Shown here one piece after another: positions 24,300 through 32,645 of a stretch of 64,000 bases of DNA (the stretch's first letter is position 1; each line of letters opens with the position of its first letter). A model generated the notes under the pieces. It was given only the letters and a program-made list of their open reading frames with translations. It was not told the DNA's origin and searched no databases. A program made the translations under genes and the position numbers. The DNA is taken from NCBI GenBank assembly GCA_964440115.1, contig CAYTPV010000005.1, positions 62,001 through 126,000 on the forward strand. The letters run 5' to 3'. Source of the stretch: JAEWWD01 sp964440115 (GTDB lineage: Bacteria; Bacillota; Clostridia; Christensenellales; CAG-138).

Positions 24300-26240
24300 T
24301 TATGGCTCCAATTCCTTCATATACTCGAGCACTGTGGTTTTGACCAGCTCCATGGCGTCCTCGAGCGTAATATCCTTGAGCTGCGCGCCCGCCATCGTCA
24401 GGTGTCCGCCGCCGCCCAGCCGCTCGAGCGCAAGCTGTACGTTTATGCGGCCAAGCGAGCGTCCGCTGATGCTGACCCCGCTGTCCTGCACGCCCAGCAC
24501 GAACGCCGCTTCTATGCCGCGTATGCCTATGAGTGCGTCTGCCGCCTGTGCCGCGATGAGCGGCGCGTTCTTCACATCCCCCCGGCAGGCGGATACCGCT
24601 ACGCCCGGGCAGATGATGGTCGCGCTTTTCACGGTGTCCACGCGGTTGGCGTAGGTCTCGCGGTCGTCCTGGAACATGAGCTTGACGGTGCCGATATCCG
24701 CGCCATGCTGCCTAAGGTACGCCGCCGCCTCGAATGTACGCGCGCCTACGTTGAACGCGAAGTGCTTGGTATCCACCGTAATGCCCGCGAGCAGAGCCGA
24801 GCATTCAAACGCCGTAGGCCGTATGCCCTCGTGGAAATATTGCAGCGATTCCGTGACCATTTCGGCCGTGGAGGATGCGCGCGCGTCCAGATGGTTGAGC
24901 GTCGCGCTGTCGATATAATCCGCGCTGCGGCGGTGGTGGTCAATGAGCACCAGCTTGTTTGCCATCTCGATGAGCTCCGGGTCCATGGTGGACTTGGAGC
25001 GCTGCGTATCCACCACCACGAGCACCGATGTGCCGCGCATCATGGAGCGCACGGTGTCGGGTGTGACAAGCATGCCCGCATAAGCGGCGTTGGAGCGGAT
25101 GATATCCACCGCCTGCTGTATGGTGGGGTTTACCTGATCCAGCACGATATACGCGCGGCAGCCCGCGTGTACGGCGCACCGCGCAATGCCCAGCGCGGAA
25201 CCCATGCAGTCCATATCCGGCTGCTTGTGGCCCATGATGAACACTTCCGTGGAATTTTCCATGAGCTGGCGCAGCGCTTTTGCGAACAGGCGCGTTTTCA
25301 CGCGCGACGGGCCGCTTTCGAGCTGCCGCTTGCCGCCGAAGAACGCGTAATTCGCGCCGGTTTTCACTACCGCCTGGTCGCCGCCGCGGCCTAGCGCGAG
25401 TTCCATTGCCTGCCGCGCCGCTTGGTCGGAATCTACAACGCGCGCCGCCGCGCCTACGGCGATGGATAATGTTACGGTCTGCTCGGTGCCGGTTTCTATT
25501 TTGTGCGCGCGGTCTAACAGCGCGAAGCGTTCCTTTTCCAGCGATCTGAGGTGCTTGGCTTCAAATATAAGCAAAAACCGCCCGTTTTCATACCGGCGGT
25601 AAATACCGTCTATGGAAGTAGCCATTTCCGATATCATCCGCTCGACTTCGCTGAGCACCGTGTTGCGCCTAAACTGCAGGTCGGCGCTCAGTTCCTCGTA
25701 GTTATCCACATATATGAGCGCGACGGTGGGCATCTGTTCCTCGTACAGACGGCGGTAATGCTCCGCTTCTGTGCGGTTGATCCAGTACTGGAACAGCAGC
25801 TCGCGCGAAACATGCTCGCGGTGCACCGGCATGGTGATAACCTGGTACGATCCGCCCGCGTATTCCATCGTGCCGGACTGATTGGACGCCTTGGGGTTGC
25901 ACGCGGCGGGCAGGTTGCGGATATCCGCGCCCTCATAGAGCTTTTTCATGGCGGGGTTGCGCCATATAATGCGCCCGCTCGCCTCGAATATCATGCACGG
26001 CACGCCGACGCCCGCGATGAGCCGCCCGGCGGCGCTTGCATTTTCTTCAATGATCATGTCCATCTGCGCGTTCTGCGTGCGGACATATTTGAGCAGCGTT
26101 CCCATGGTGATGAACAGCACGCAAAGCGAAAGCCCGAGCGCCACCAATCCTGCGATCAGTGAATTACGGGCGATCTGTACGCACAGCAGTCCGCACAGTA
26201 TCGCTATTGGGATCAATACGCGCTGCGGCGATCGATCCAT
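24300..26240 (-). CDS. gdpP: Cyclic-di-AMP phosphodiesterase GdpP (DHH/DHHA1 family)
   Basis: A 646-residue membrane-bound phosphodiesterase that degrades c-di-AMP, controlling potassium and osmolyte balance. Two membrane segments lie in residues ~8-55, followed by a PAS-like region, a degenerate GGDEF domain (no GGDEF motif, as in the family) and the catalytic part: GHKQPDMD with His338, Asp342 and Asp344, DHH at 434-436, then DHHA1 with the glycine-rich GGGGHLTMAGAQL near the C-terminus. It lies between rplI and the DUF2232 gene, the standard arrangement. The start is taken at 26240 with the signal-like RVLIPIAILCGLLCV following. Confidence 0.95.
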   Translation of the reverse strand: MDRSPQRVLIPIAILCGLLCVQIARNSLIAGLVALGLSLCVLFITMGTLLKYVRTQNAQMDMIIEENASAAGRLIAGVGVPCMIFEASGRIIWRNPAMKKLYEGADIRNLPAACNPKASNQSGTMEYAGGSYQVITMPVHREHVSRELLFQYWINRTEAEHYRRLYEEQMPTVALIYVDNYEELSADLQFRRNTVLSEVERMISEMATSIDGIYRRYENGRFLLIFEAKHLRSLEKERFALLDRAHKIETGTEQTVTLSIAVGAAARVVDSDQAARQAMELALGRGGDQAVVKTGANYAFFGGKRQLESGPSRVKTRLFAKALRQLMENSTEVFIMGHKQPDMDCMGSALGIARCAVHAGCRAYIVLDQVNPTIQQAVDIIRSNAAYAGMLVTPDTVRSMMRGTSVLVVVDTQRSKSTMDPELIEMANKLVLIDHHRRSADYIDSATLNHLDARASSTAEMVTESLQYFHEGIRPTAFECSALLAGITVDTKHFAFNVGARTFEAAAYLRQHGADIGTVKLMFQDDRETYANRVDTVKSATIICPGVAVSACRGDVKNAPLIAAQAADALIGIRGIEAAFVLGVQDSGVSISGRSLGRINVQLALERLGGGGHLTMAGAQLKDITLEDAMELVKTTVLEYMKELEP

Positions 26241-26276
26241 GCCCGTTCACATCCCCTCTGGCCCGGGAATGGGCCG

Positions 26277-27242
26277 TCAGTCGTTGCTTTCCCCGCGGCC
26301 TCTTTGCAGATACTTGCGCCGAAGATGAAACACCTGCTCCACCAATCCCACTATGCCCAGCGACAATATGCTCAGCGGGAATGTAAAAAAGAGCAGTACG
26401 AACAAAAACAGCAGCGATCCCATACCGGAACGGCGCACCTGCTGTGTAAACCACAGCACGCAGAGACCCTGTATGGCAAACGGTACTGCGGCGATCATAT
26501 ATACCGCCGGTATCACGGAGTCGATGGCGAAAACGTTTAGCTCAAAGGCAATGAACGTTCCTGCTGCCATCGTAAGCATGCCGTAAAAAGAACTCTGCGG
26601 AATCTGCCAGAGCAAAAACGGACGCATGGGCTTTATGGGCGCGTTCGCGCGCCTAGAAAGCCGCTTACAGAACAGCACGTTGATAAGCCCTGTCAGCGCG
26701 CCGGTCGTGCAGATGATAGCCGGCATATAAATGACCAGTTCTACGGATAACTCACGGCCAAGTTGTTCCCACATCGCAAGCTGATCCGCAGGCGCCTGGT
26801 AGGGTCCCTGTGAAAAAGTTATTACAGCATATTTTATAAAAGCGTCCCAATTCTGCTGCAGCGAATAAAACGCGGGCGATCCCGAAATGAGGTCGGGCAG
26901 ACTGATTTTCAGATAAATGGCCGCGGTGTAAAGCGCAGCGCAGGCAAACGCAATATCAAAATATGCTGCCTTTTTGCGCATCATAACACCCATGCATATT
27001 GCCGCAGGCAGCACCAGCGCTGCCATAAGCAAACCGCTTGTGTTCTGCCACAGGAACGCAGCGCCAGCGAATAGCGCGCTTGCTACAGCAAATGGGACTA
27101 TGCCGCCAGCGACAAGAAGATACCCGAATAAGCCGCCGGCGATCAGCAGCAGGGGCAGTACCGATATGCCCGCAAGCCCTACGGCGGCGGTAAGAACAGC
27201 GGCCAGCAGGCCGGGTTTTTTGGTGACTTTCTCCAAGATCAA
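26277..27242 (-). CDS. DUF2232 (YybS-like) integral membrane protein
   Basis: A 321-residue membrane protein with about eight hydrophobic segments and a short basic tail RRKYLQRGRGESND. The family is of unknown function and is nearly always found next to gdpP, as here. AGGAG lies close to two in-frame TTG codons (27242 and 27236); the second has better spacing, so the true start may be two residues further in. It is the first gene of the block read from the promoter at 27275-27303. No soluble domain or catalytic motif is visible. Confidence 0.8.
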   Translation of the reverse strand: MILEKVTKKPGLLAAVLTAAVGLAGISVLPLLLIAGGLFGYLLVAGGIVPFAVASALFAGAAFLWQNTSGLLMAALVLPAAICMGVMMRKKAAYFDIAFACAALYTAAIYLKISLPDLISGSPAFYSLQQNWDAFIKYAVITFSQGPYQAPADQLAMWEQLGRELSVELVIYMPAIICTTGALTGLINVLFCKRLSRRANAPIKPMRPFLLWQIPQSSFYGMLTMAAGTFIAFELNVFAIDSVIPAVYMIAAVPFAIQGLCVLWFTQQVRRSGMGSLLFLFVLLFFTFPLSILSLGIVGLVEQVFHLRRKYLQRGRGESND

Positions 27243-27274
27243 TTTCTCCTGCGGATGGCAGCCATCCTGCCCTT

Positions 27275-27303
27275 ATTGTAATGCTTCTGTGGGGTTCTGT
27301 AAA
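27275..27303 (-). promoter_or_regulatory. Promoter of the DUF2232-gdpP-rplI block
   Basis: Minus strand TTTACA (27298-27303), 17-base spacer, TACAAT (27275-27280), about 33 bases upstream of the TTG start. Confidence 0.72.
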
Positions 27304-27360
27304 CAAAAGCAATCTGTACGTTTTTGTGAAATTGCGCGGCATCTTTTCCGTTTATAGGAA

Positions 27361-28254
27361 CTATTTGCCGCAAACGGCAGCAGTCCTTGCAGCACGCTCC
27401 CGCTGTGCCATGCCTATGGTATACAGCACCAACCCTATGCCGATGCAGGCGAAGCTGATGGCTTTGGACGCGCTGAATTCCTCACCCATCACCAGCATGC
27501 CGGAAAGCAGCATCAGCGTGGGGCTGACATACTGCAAAAATCCCATGGTCAGGAAGGGAAGATCGTTCACGCCCTGCGAATACAGCGCCAGCGGAACAGC
27601 CGTCATGGCCCCCGCCATCACGAGCAGCACGATCTGCAGCGTACTGACGTTTGCAATAGTAGCCGAAGTCTGCGGCGAAAACAGTATGAACGCGATGGCG
27701 AAAGGCGAAAGCAGCAGCGTTTCTGCGGCGATGCTTACAAACCCGTCCACATGCGCAAACTTTTTAAATACGCCGTATATGGCGAACAATGCAGCGAGCA
27801 GCACGGCCACATAAGGGAATTCCCCGTATTGCAGCGTGCTGTATATCACGCCTGCTGTCGCAAACAGCAGCGCGAGCAGTTCCAGCTTGCCGCAGCGTTC
27901 CTTAAACAGCAGCGTGCCGAGGAAAAACACCATCAGCGGGTTCATATAGTAGCCAAGGCTCGCTTCAAGCACGTGGTTCTGACCGACGGCCCATATATAG
28001 AGTCCCCAGTTGAGCGATATGGCGATGGTTGCCGGTATGAGCAGCTTCATGACGCGGCGGTCCCGCAGCATGGCCCAAAGCTCGTTAAGCCGTTTGGTGG
28101 CGGCAAGCACGGCAATGGTGAATACGGCGGACCATATGATGCGGTTCGCAAGCACAAACAGCGGGTTCACGTTTGCGAGCAAATGCCAGTACAGCGGGAG
28201 TATTCCCCACAGCACGTAACCCAGCGTGACCATCAGAAGGCTTCTTTTGTTCAT
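27361..28254 (-). CDS. rarD: RarD/EamA family drug/metabolite transporter
   Basis: A 297-residue inner-membrane protein with ten hydrophobic segments in two EamA halves. RarD features include GYVLWGILPLYWHLLA at the N-terminus, the ANRIIWSAVFT segment, and SLNWGLYIWAVGQNHVLEASLGYYMNPL in the first half. Members are thought to export metabolites or act in chloramphenicol sensitivity; the substrate is unknown. ATG 28254 is chosen because the upstream in-frame ATG (28272) has no ribosome site of its own and lies within the GGA-rich stretch that serves the second. It is monocistronic by layout. Confidence 0.85.
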   Translation of the reverse strand: MNKRSLLMVTLGYVLWGILPLYWHLLANVNPLFVLANRIIWSAVFTIAVLAATKRLNELWAMLRDRRVMKLLIPATIAISLNWGLYIWAVGQNHVLEASLGYYMNPLMVFFLGTLLFKERCGKLELLALLFATAGVIYSTLQYGEFPYVAVLLAALFAIYGVFKKFAHVDGFVSIAAETLLLSPFAIAFILFSPQTSATIANVSTLQIVLLVMAGAMTAVPLALYSQGVNDLPFLTMGFLQYVSPTLMLLSGMLVMGEEFSASKAISFACIGIGLVLYTIGMAQRERAARTAAVCGK

Positions 28255-28356
28255 AGGCTTTCCAGTCCTCATGGCTGCGTCAATGGCGCGGCGGCATATT
28301 TCCTGCCATAAAAAAATACAGCAGTTTCCCTATTGTAACACAAAAGGCGGGATTTA

Positions 28357-28365
28357 TGGTATACT
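28357..28365 (+). promoter_or_regulatory. Extended -10 promoter for the PEBP-like gene
   Basis: TGGTATACT matches an extended -10; the -35 region is poor. It lies about 95 bases before the ATG at 28460. Confidence 0.5.
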
Positions 28366-28459
28366 CACTTTTGCATAAGCAAAGGCAAAACGGGCGTAAA
28401 CTTGCTGTGCCACAGGGGAATGGATTGGTATCATGACAACCGTGAAAGGGGAAAGCGAT

Positions 28460-28927
28460 ATGCCCACACTCACCGTAAAAAGTCCGGCGTTTACAGAAGG
28501 CGGCTTTATACCCGAAAAGCACACCGGTCGCGGCGAGGATATCTCGCCGGCATTCACGCTTGAAGGGTTGGATTTGAACGCCAAGTCCATCGCCATCACC
28601 CTCGATGATGCATCGCACCCCATTCCCAATTACAACCATTGGGTCATATGGAATATCCCCGTGCTGCAGGCCATCCCCGAGGGCATACCGCACGGGCATA
28701 GCGTGGCTTCTTTATCCGGCGCCGTGCAGGGGCGCGGCTATGGGAAAAACAGATACAGGGGACCCAACCCGCCGTTTCGGTGGAAGCATACCTACGTGTT
28801 CACCGTATATGTGCTGGATTGTGCATGCAAACTTACGCACAATAGCACAAAGCGCGATTTGCTTCAGGCGGCAAAGGGGCATGTTCTGCAGCAGGCGACA
28901 CTCTCCGGCGTATTTCAGAGCCGCTGA
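28460..28927 (+). CDS. YbhB/YbcL family PEBP-like protein
   Basis: A 155-residue cytoplasmic protein of the phosphatidylethanolamine-binding/Raf-kinase-inhibitor-like fold. It shows the family's GGFIPEKHTGRGEDISPAF opening, the ligand-pocket DDASHP (about 48-53), NHWVIWNIP, and YRGPNPPF in the second half. Bacterial members are common and stable but lack a firmly assigned role; phosphoanion binding is a family-level guess. The ATG at 28460 follows GGGGAAAG; the longer frame starting at 28433 is less likely. It lies upstream of murG by 136 bases with a small hairpin in between. Confidence 0.85.
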   Translation: MPTLTVKSPAFTEGGFIPEKHTGRGEDISPAFTLEGLDLNAKSIAITLDDASHPIPNYNHWVIWNIPVLQAIPEGIPHGHSVASLSGAVQGRGYGKNRYRGPNPPFRWKHTYVFTVYVLDCACKLTHNSTKRDLLQAAKGHVLQQATLSGVFQSR

Positions 28928-29063
28928 TGCGCAGCGGTTATTACTCCCGAGTTTTCTTCCGGATGCATAGCCTGACGCTTGACGGCGCGGCGGCTTTATG
29001 CATACATTGTTGATACGGGAAACGTCTTTTGCATAATCGCAAAAGGCGAAGAAAGGATATTTC

Positions 29064-30134
29064 ATGAGCTATACGGCCATATTCACCGGCGGCGGTTCTG
29101 CGGGCCATGTCACACCAAATCTGGCACTCATGCGCTCTTTGCGTGAGGAAGGATACATCATCCACTACATCGGCACGGCGGACGGCATTGAGCGCACGCT
29201 GCTGCAGAATGAAACGGATATTCCTTACCATATTATCCACGCGGGAAAGCTCAGGCGATATTTCAGCCTTGAAAATGTAGCGGACGTATTCCGCACCTGG
29301 AAGGGCATTGGCGAAGCACGGAAAATCGTAAAGAAAATTCGTCCGGACGTGGTGTTCTCAAAGGGCGGGTTCGTCGCTGTGCCGGTGGTCATCGGCGCGA
29401 GAAAAAAAGCGCCCATCGTGATCCATGAATCCGATTATACGCCGGGGCTGTCCAACCGCATTGCCTCGCGCTTTGCCGATACCGTATGCGTGACATTTGA
29501 GGATACGCTTGCCCACACGCGCGGCAAGGGAGTCTGCACCGGCACGCCCATTCGGGCGGAGCTGTACACCGGCGACGCGGCACGCGGCCGCGCCATGACG
29601 GGGTTCTCATCCGATAAGCCCGTGTTGCTCATGATGGGCGGAAGCCTCGGCGCGCAGGCCGTCAACGACGCGCTCCGCGCCTCGCTGCCCCGCTTATTGA
29701 AAACATTTCAGGTCGTGCACCTGTGCGGAAAGGGCAAGCTCGATGAAGCGAGTGCGCAGCCCGGCTATGTGCAGTATGAATATATTGGGAAAGAACTGCC
29801 CGATCTTATGGCCATGGCGGATGTCGTGCTGTCCCGTGCGGGGGCGAACGCCGCTTTTGAGTTCCTCGCGCTGAAGAAACCCGCGCTGTTTATTCCGCTG
29901 CCGCGCAGCGCGAGTCGGGGAGATCAGATCGTCAACGCAGCCTATTTCGCCAAAAAGGGTTATGCCGCCGTACTCGAACAGGAAAAAATGACGCCGGATA
30001 CGCTTTGCGACGCGCTTACGGCGCTCTACCGCGACCGCGCGCGCTATATTGCCGCCATGGAAAAAGAAAAGAATGCCGACGGAACGCAGGCCGTGCTGCA
30101 CGAAATACGCCGCGCGGCGGAGAAAAAACAATGA
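29064..30134 (+). CDS. murG: UDP-GlcNAc:lipid I N-acetylglucosaminyltransferase MurG
   Basis: A 356-residue GT-B enzyme that converts lipid I to lipid II on the inner face of the membrane, the last cytoplasmic step of peptidoglycan precursor synthesis. The Gly-rich TGGGSAGHVTPNLAL (8-22) is the signature; HESDYTPGLSNR, MMGGSLGAQAVN and SRAGANAAFEF are the other family blocks. Many Firmicute murG genes sit in the mraY-murD cluster; here it stands apart, coupled by ATGA overlap to an RNA methyltransferase gene. This is the MurG variant of about 355-360 residues common as a second copy in clostridia, so a further murG may exist elsewhere. AAAGGA precedes the ATG. Confidence 0.93.
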   Translation: MSYTAIFTGGGSAGHVTPNLALMRSLREEGYIIHYIGTADGIERTLLQNETDIPYHIIHAGKLRRYFSLENVADVFRTWKGIGEARKIVKKIRPDVVFSKGGFVAVPVVIGARKKAPIVIHESDYTPGLSNRIASRFADTVCVTFEDTLAHTRGKGVCTGTPIRAELYTGDAARGRAMTGFSSDKPVLLMMGGSLGAQAVNDALRASLPRLLKTFQVVHLCGKGKLDEASAQPGYVQYEYIGKELPDLMAMADVVLSRAGANAAFEFLALKKPALFIPLPRSASRGDQIVNAAYFAKKGYAAVLEQEKMTPDTLCDALTALYRDRARYIAAMEKEKNADGTQAVLHEIRRAAEKKQ

Positions 30135-31627
30135 AGCGAACCGAACCGGATTTTGACCGCGCGCAGATAGACGCGTCTATCGCCGCCATCGGCTCCCCGG
30201 AGGAGTCGGCGGCGTTATCCGCGCTGTGCGCCGCCGCTAAGGCGAAGGCCGCACGGGAATATATTGAGGATGCCTTGCCGCGGGACAGGCTGTATGCCGC
30301 GCTTCACAGCGAAGAGCCCAAAGCCCGCAAAAACGCCGCGCGATTGATCGGCGCGTTTGAAAACGAAAAGGATGCCCCGGCACTCATCGCCGCACTGGAA
30401 GCGGAAACTACGCGCTTCGTTCGCCCGTCCCTGTTGCTCGCTTTGGGCGCGGCGGGAGGGGAGCAGGCGCGCGCATACCTCGCCGCATTGCCCGAACCCG
30501 TCGCGGCCGACGAAACCGAAGAAAAGCACGCCCGCGAGGAAGCGGAAGCCCTGCGCCGCGCCCGCGCCAAGCTCAGCGATACGGTGCTGCACGCCTTTTC
30601 TGGCTTTAAAAAAGAGCACGGGGCTTTGCTGCGCGCGCCGCGCGGGTTTGCGCCGCTGCTCAAAGATGAGCTTTCTGATTTAAATATCCGTACCCGCTCC
30701 GCAGGCGGGGATTACCTGTTTGTACATGTGAAGGGGCTTGAAACGCTCTATCAGGCACGCTGCTTTGCAGAGCTGCTGTTCCCGATTTCCGGCGAGCTTC
30801 CCTGCAAGCCGGATGCCGTCGCCGCCGCCGTGCGCGAGCCGCTGTTTGCGCTGCTTTCCGATGCGCTTTCCGGTGAGCCGCCCTACGGCTACCGCGTGGA
30901 ATGCCCGGATATTCCGGACAGGGCTGCGTTCATATCCGCGCTTGCTAACGTCCTCGATGGGCAGGGGCTTGTCAACAATCCGTCGCGGTATGAGGCTGAA
31001 TTGCGCCTTTCCCTGCTGCCAAGCGGTGCACTCAACGCGCACTGCAAAATATATGCCATTCCGGATCATCGCTTTGCCTACAGAAAGCGGGCGCTGCCCG
31101 CTTCCATGCATCCGGCGACAGCCGCCTGCGTTGTGCGCTGCGCCTCCGGCTTTGTGCAGGATGCCCGCCGTGTGCTTGATCCTTTTTGCGGCAGCGGCAC
31201 GCTGCTCATAGAATGGGGCAAGCTGCACCCACAAAGCAAGCTGACTGGCGTGGATATTTCTCGTGAAGCGCTTGGTATGGCAAAGGAAAATTGCGCTGCC
31301 GCCAATGTGCGCGCAGGACTTGTACAGGCGGACAGCGCAGCCTTCACCGCGCGCGAACAATATGATCTTGTTATCAGCAACCTGCCGTTTGGCAACCGCG
31401 TGGGTACGCATACGGAAAACGAGCGGCTGTACGCCGCGCTGTGCAAAAACCTCCCGCAATGGCTTGCGCCCGGCGGCGTAGCGGTGCTTTATACCATGGA
31501 ATATACGCTGCTTAACAAGTGCATCAAAACACAGCCCAAACTTACGCGCATATTCGAAACCCGCACCGAAGCGGGCGGGCTCGCGCCGTGGGTCATCGCG
31601 GTGCGTAACCTAAGCAATTTCCAATGA
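30131..31627 (+). CDS. HEAT-repeat/THUMP-like fused class I RNA m2G-type methyltransferase
   Basis: A 498-residue protein. Residues ~40-135 read as HEAT-like helical repeats (ARKNAARLIGAFENEKDAPA...). A THUMP-like RNA-binding part with GFAPLLKDELSDLNI follows (about 170-300). The C-terminal Rossmann methyltransferase has DPFCGSG (350-356) for S-adenosylmethionine and NLPFG (417-421), the N(D)PPY-type motif of guanine-N2 RNA methyltransferases such as TrmN/RlmL. It likely modifies tRNA or rRNA guanosines. The start overlaps the murG stop as ATGA, so the two are co-translated. The N-terminal HEAT-like extension is not usual for the family; the exact target is unknown. Confidence 0.75.
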   Translation: MKRTEPDFDRAQIDASIAAIGSPEESAALSALCAAAKAKAAREYIEDALPRDRLYAALHSEEPKARKNAARLIGAFENEKDAPALIAALEAETTRFVRPSLLLALGAAGGEQARAYLAALPEPVAADETEEKHAREEAEALRRARAKLSDTVLHAFSGFKKEHGALLRAPRGFAPLLKDELSDLNIRTRSAGGDYLFVHVKGLETLYQARCFAELLFPISGELPCKPDAVAAAVREPLFALLSDALSGEPPYGYRVECPDIPDRAAFISALANVLDGQGLVNNPSRYEAELRLSLLPSGALNAHCKIYAIPDHRFAYRKRALPASMHPATAACVVRCASGFVQDARRVLDPFCGSGTLLIEWGKLHPQSKLTGVDISREALGMAKENCAAANVRAGLVQADSAAFTAREQYDLVISNLPFGNRVGTHTENERLYAALCKNLPQWLAPGGVAVLYTMEYTLLNKCIKTQPKLTRIFETRTEAGGLAPWVIAVRNLSNFQ

Positions 31628-31728
31628 ACAAGTAATAACAATGCAGGAAGCGCGGCTATATAGCTGCGCTTCTATCATTTGGTGTGATCAAGCGGGGTAC
31701 ACGCATAACGCGGCTAACGGGTTTTATC

Positions 31729-32003
31729 GGTATCGGCTCATGCTGAGCCGACGAATATTTTTTATATTGGGGGAACTGGCGTTCCCCCACGCCCCCTCCT
31801 TGTAAGCGACGCCCGTCATACTTTAGCAGCCTGTGAAGCTCCATCTTTAGTGAAAGAGAAAAGCGTGATTTTTTCGTATCCAGAGGTTATGCGGTTGGTG
31901 CGTTCTACATCGGCGCGTCCGTGCCTTAGGGGGCGTGGGGGGCGAAAGCCCTCCCACTTTATAATAAAAATAATTGCCGTCGCCGCCCGTCGGCGGCGAT
32001 ACT
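31729..32003 (+). repeat. Family B repeat, copy B5
   Basis: The left end GGTATCGGCTCA-tgc-TGAGCCGACGAAT and the right end CGTCGCCGCC-cgt-cGGCGGCGATAC are inverted. Next to the left end lies GGGGGAAC-tggc-GTTCCCCC, and near the right end GGGGGGCGAAAGCCCTCCC with TTATAATAAAAATAA. It lies 100 bases after the methyltransferase stop and 70 bases before the metG promoter. 31628-31728 shows nothing else recognisable. Confidence 0.82.
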
Positions 32004-32072
32004 GATTTATATCCACGAGCATGAAAAGCATTTGCATCAGTCTCGTCCGTAGAGCAGACCTATGACCGCATA

Positions 32073-32102
32073 TTGACAAATCCTGCCCAAACAGGGTACA
32101 AT
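32073..32102 (+). promoter_or_regulatory. Promoter of the T-box/metG transcript
   Basis: TTGACA (32073-32078), 18-base spacer, TACAAT (32097-32102). Transcription would begin near 32109, at the start of the T-box leader. Confidence 0.82.
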
Positions 32103-32108
32103 CACAGC

Positions 32109-32376
32109 ACAATCCATACCGGCTTTTTGCCGGACGCGATGACGGAAAGAGTAAGCGGATGCGCTGCGTTTTAGAGACCGGGGCAAGGTGAAAGCCCGGA
32201 CACATGCTGCCGCTGAACATGGCTCCCGAGCGGTGGGAGGCTGAACGCAGGAAACCCTGCCTGAAGCCCCGCGGGTGCGCCCGATACAGCGCCTTACTGA
32301 TGAGCCTCCGTATGACGGGGGGAAACAGGGTGGTACCACGATCAGCGTCGTCCCTCGTATTGGGGCGACGCTTTTA
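32109..32376 (+). promoter_or_regulatory. T-box leader (methionine specific) controlling metG
   Basis: The T-box core AGGGTGGTACCACG is at 32327-32340. Stem I runs from about 32125, with its apical GCAAGGTGAAAGCCC; the 3' side of the specifier loop reads GAAC-ATG-GCTCCCGAG (32216-32231), so the specifier codon is ATG (Met), which agrees with metG downstream. Uncharged tRNA-Met should pair with ATG and stabilise the antiterminator; otherwise the terminator at 32345-32375 forms. Confidence 0.93.
32345..32375 (+). terminator. Regulated terminator of the metG T-box
   Basis: GCGTCGTCCC / GGGGCGACGC (one G-U pair) with a seven-base loop and TTTT. It overlaps the 3' side of the T-box structure, as expected for a transcriptional switch. 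Confidence 0.9.
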
Positions 32377-32390
32377 TGCGCTTCGCTTGT

Positions 32391-32525
32391 CGCAAAAGTG
32401 CCGCAGGCACTTTTGCGAGGCTCACCGCGCAAGTTGTCGCTCGGTTTCTGATTCACAGGAAGCCTGTCGCACCAACTAGCGCTTCAAGGTGTCATTTTGC
32501 GCCGCGCATGTCGCCGCAAAATGAC
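32391..32525. repeat. Two strong hairpins between T-box terminator and metG
   Basis: CGCAAAAGTGCC-gca-GGCACTTTTGCG (12-bp stem, 32391-32417) and GTCATTTTGCG...CGCAAAATGAC (11-bp stem, 32491-32525). The words AAAAGTG/CACTTTT and TTTTG recur in the argS-serS spacer palindromes. The role is unknown; the remainder up to 32645 has only the metG ribosome site. Confidence 0.55.
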
Positions 32526-32645
32526 GGATTGGAAGCCTAAAGAACTGGGTACGCGTAGAACCAGCATGAAATACCCGATACCAATTTGTAAATACTGAGC
32601 ATTACAGGCGGCGTGTGCCGCATGTGAACCGGAGGAGGAACAAGC

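Noticed and set aside
24402..25394. 330-codon plus-strand frame inside gdpP
   Set aside because: Antisense to DHH/DHHA1 coding sequence; no domain or start signal.
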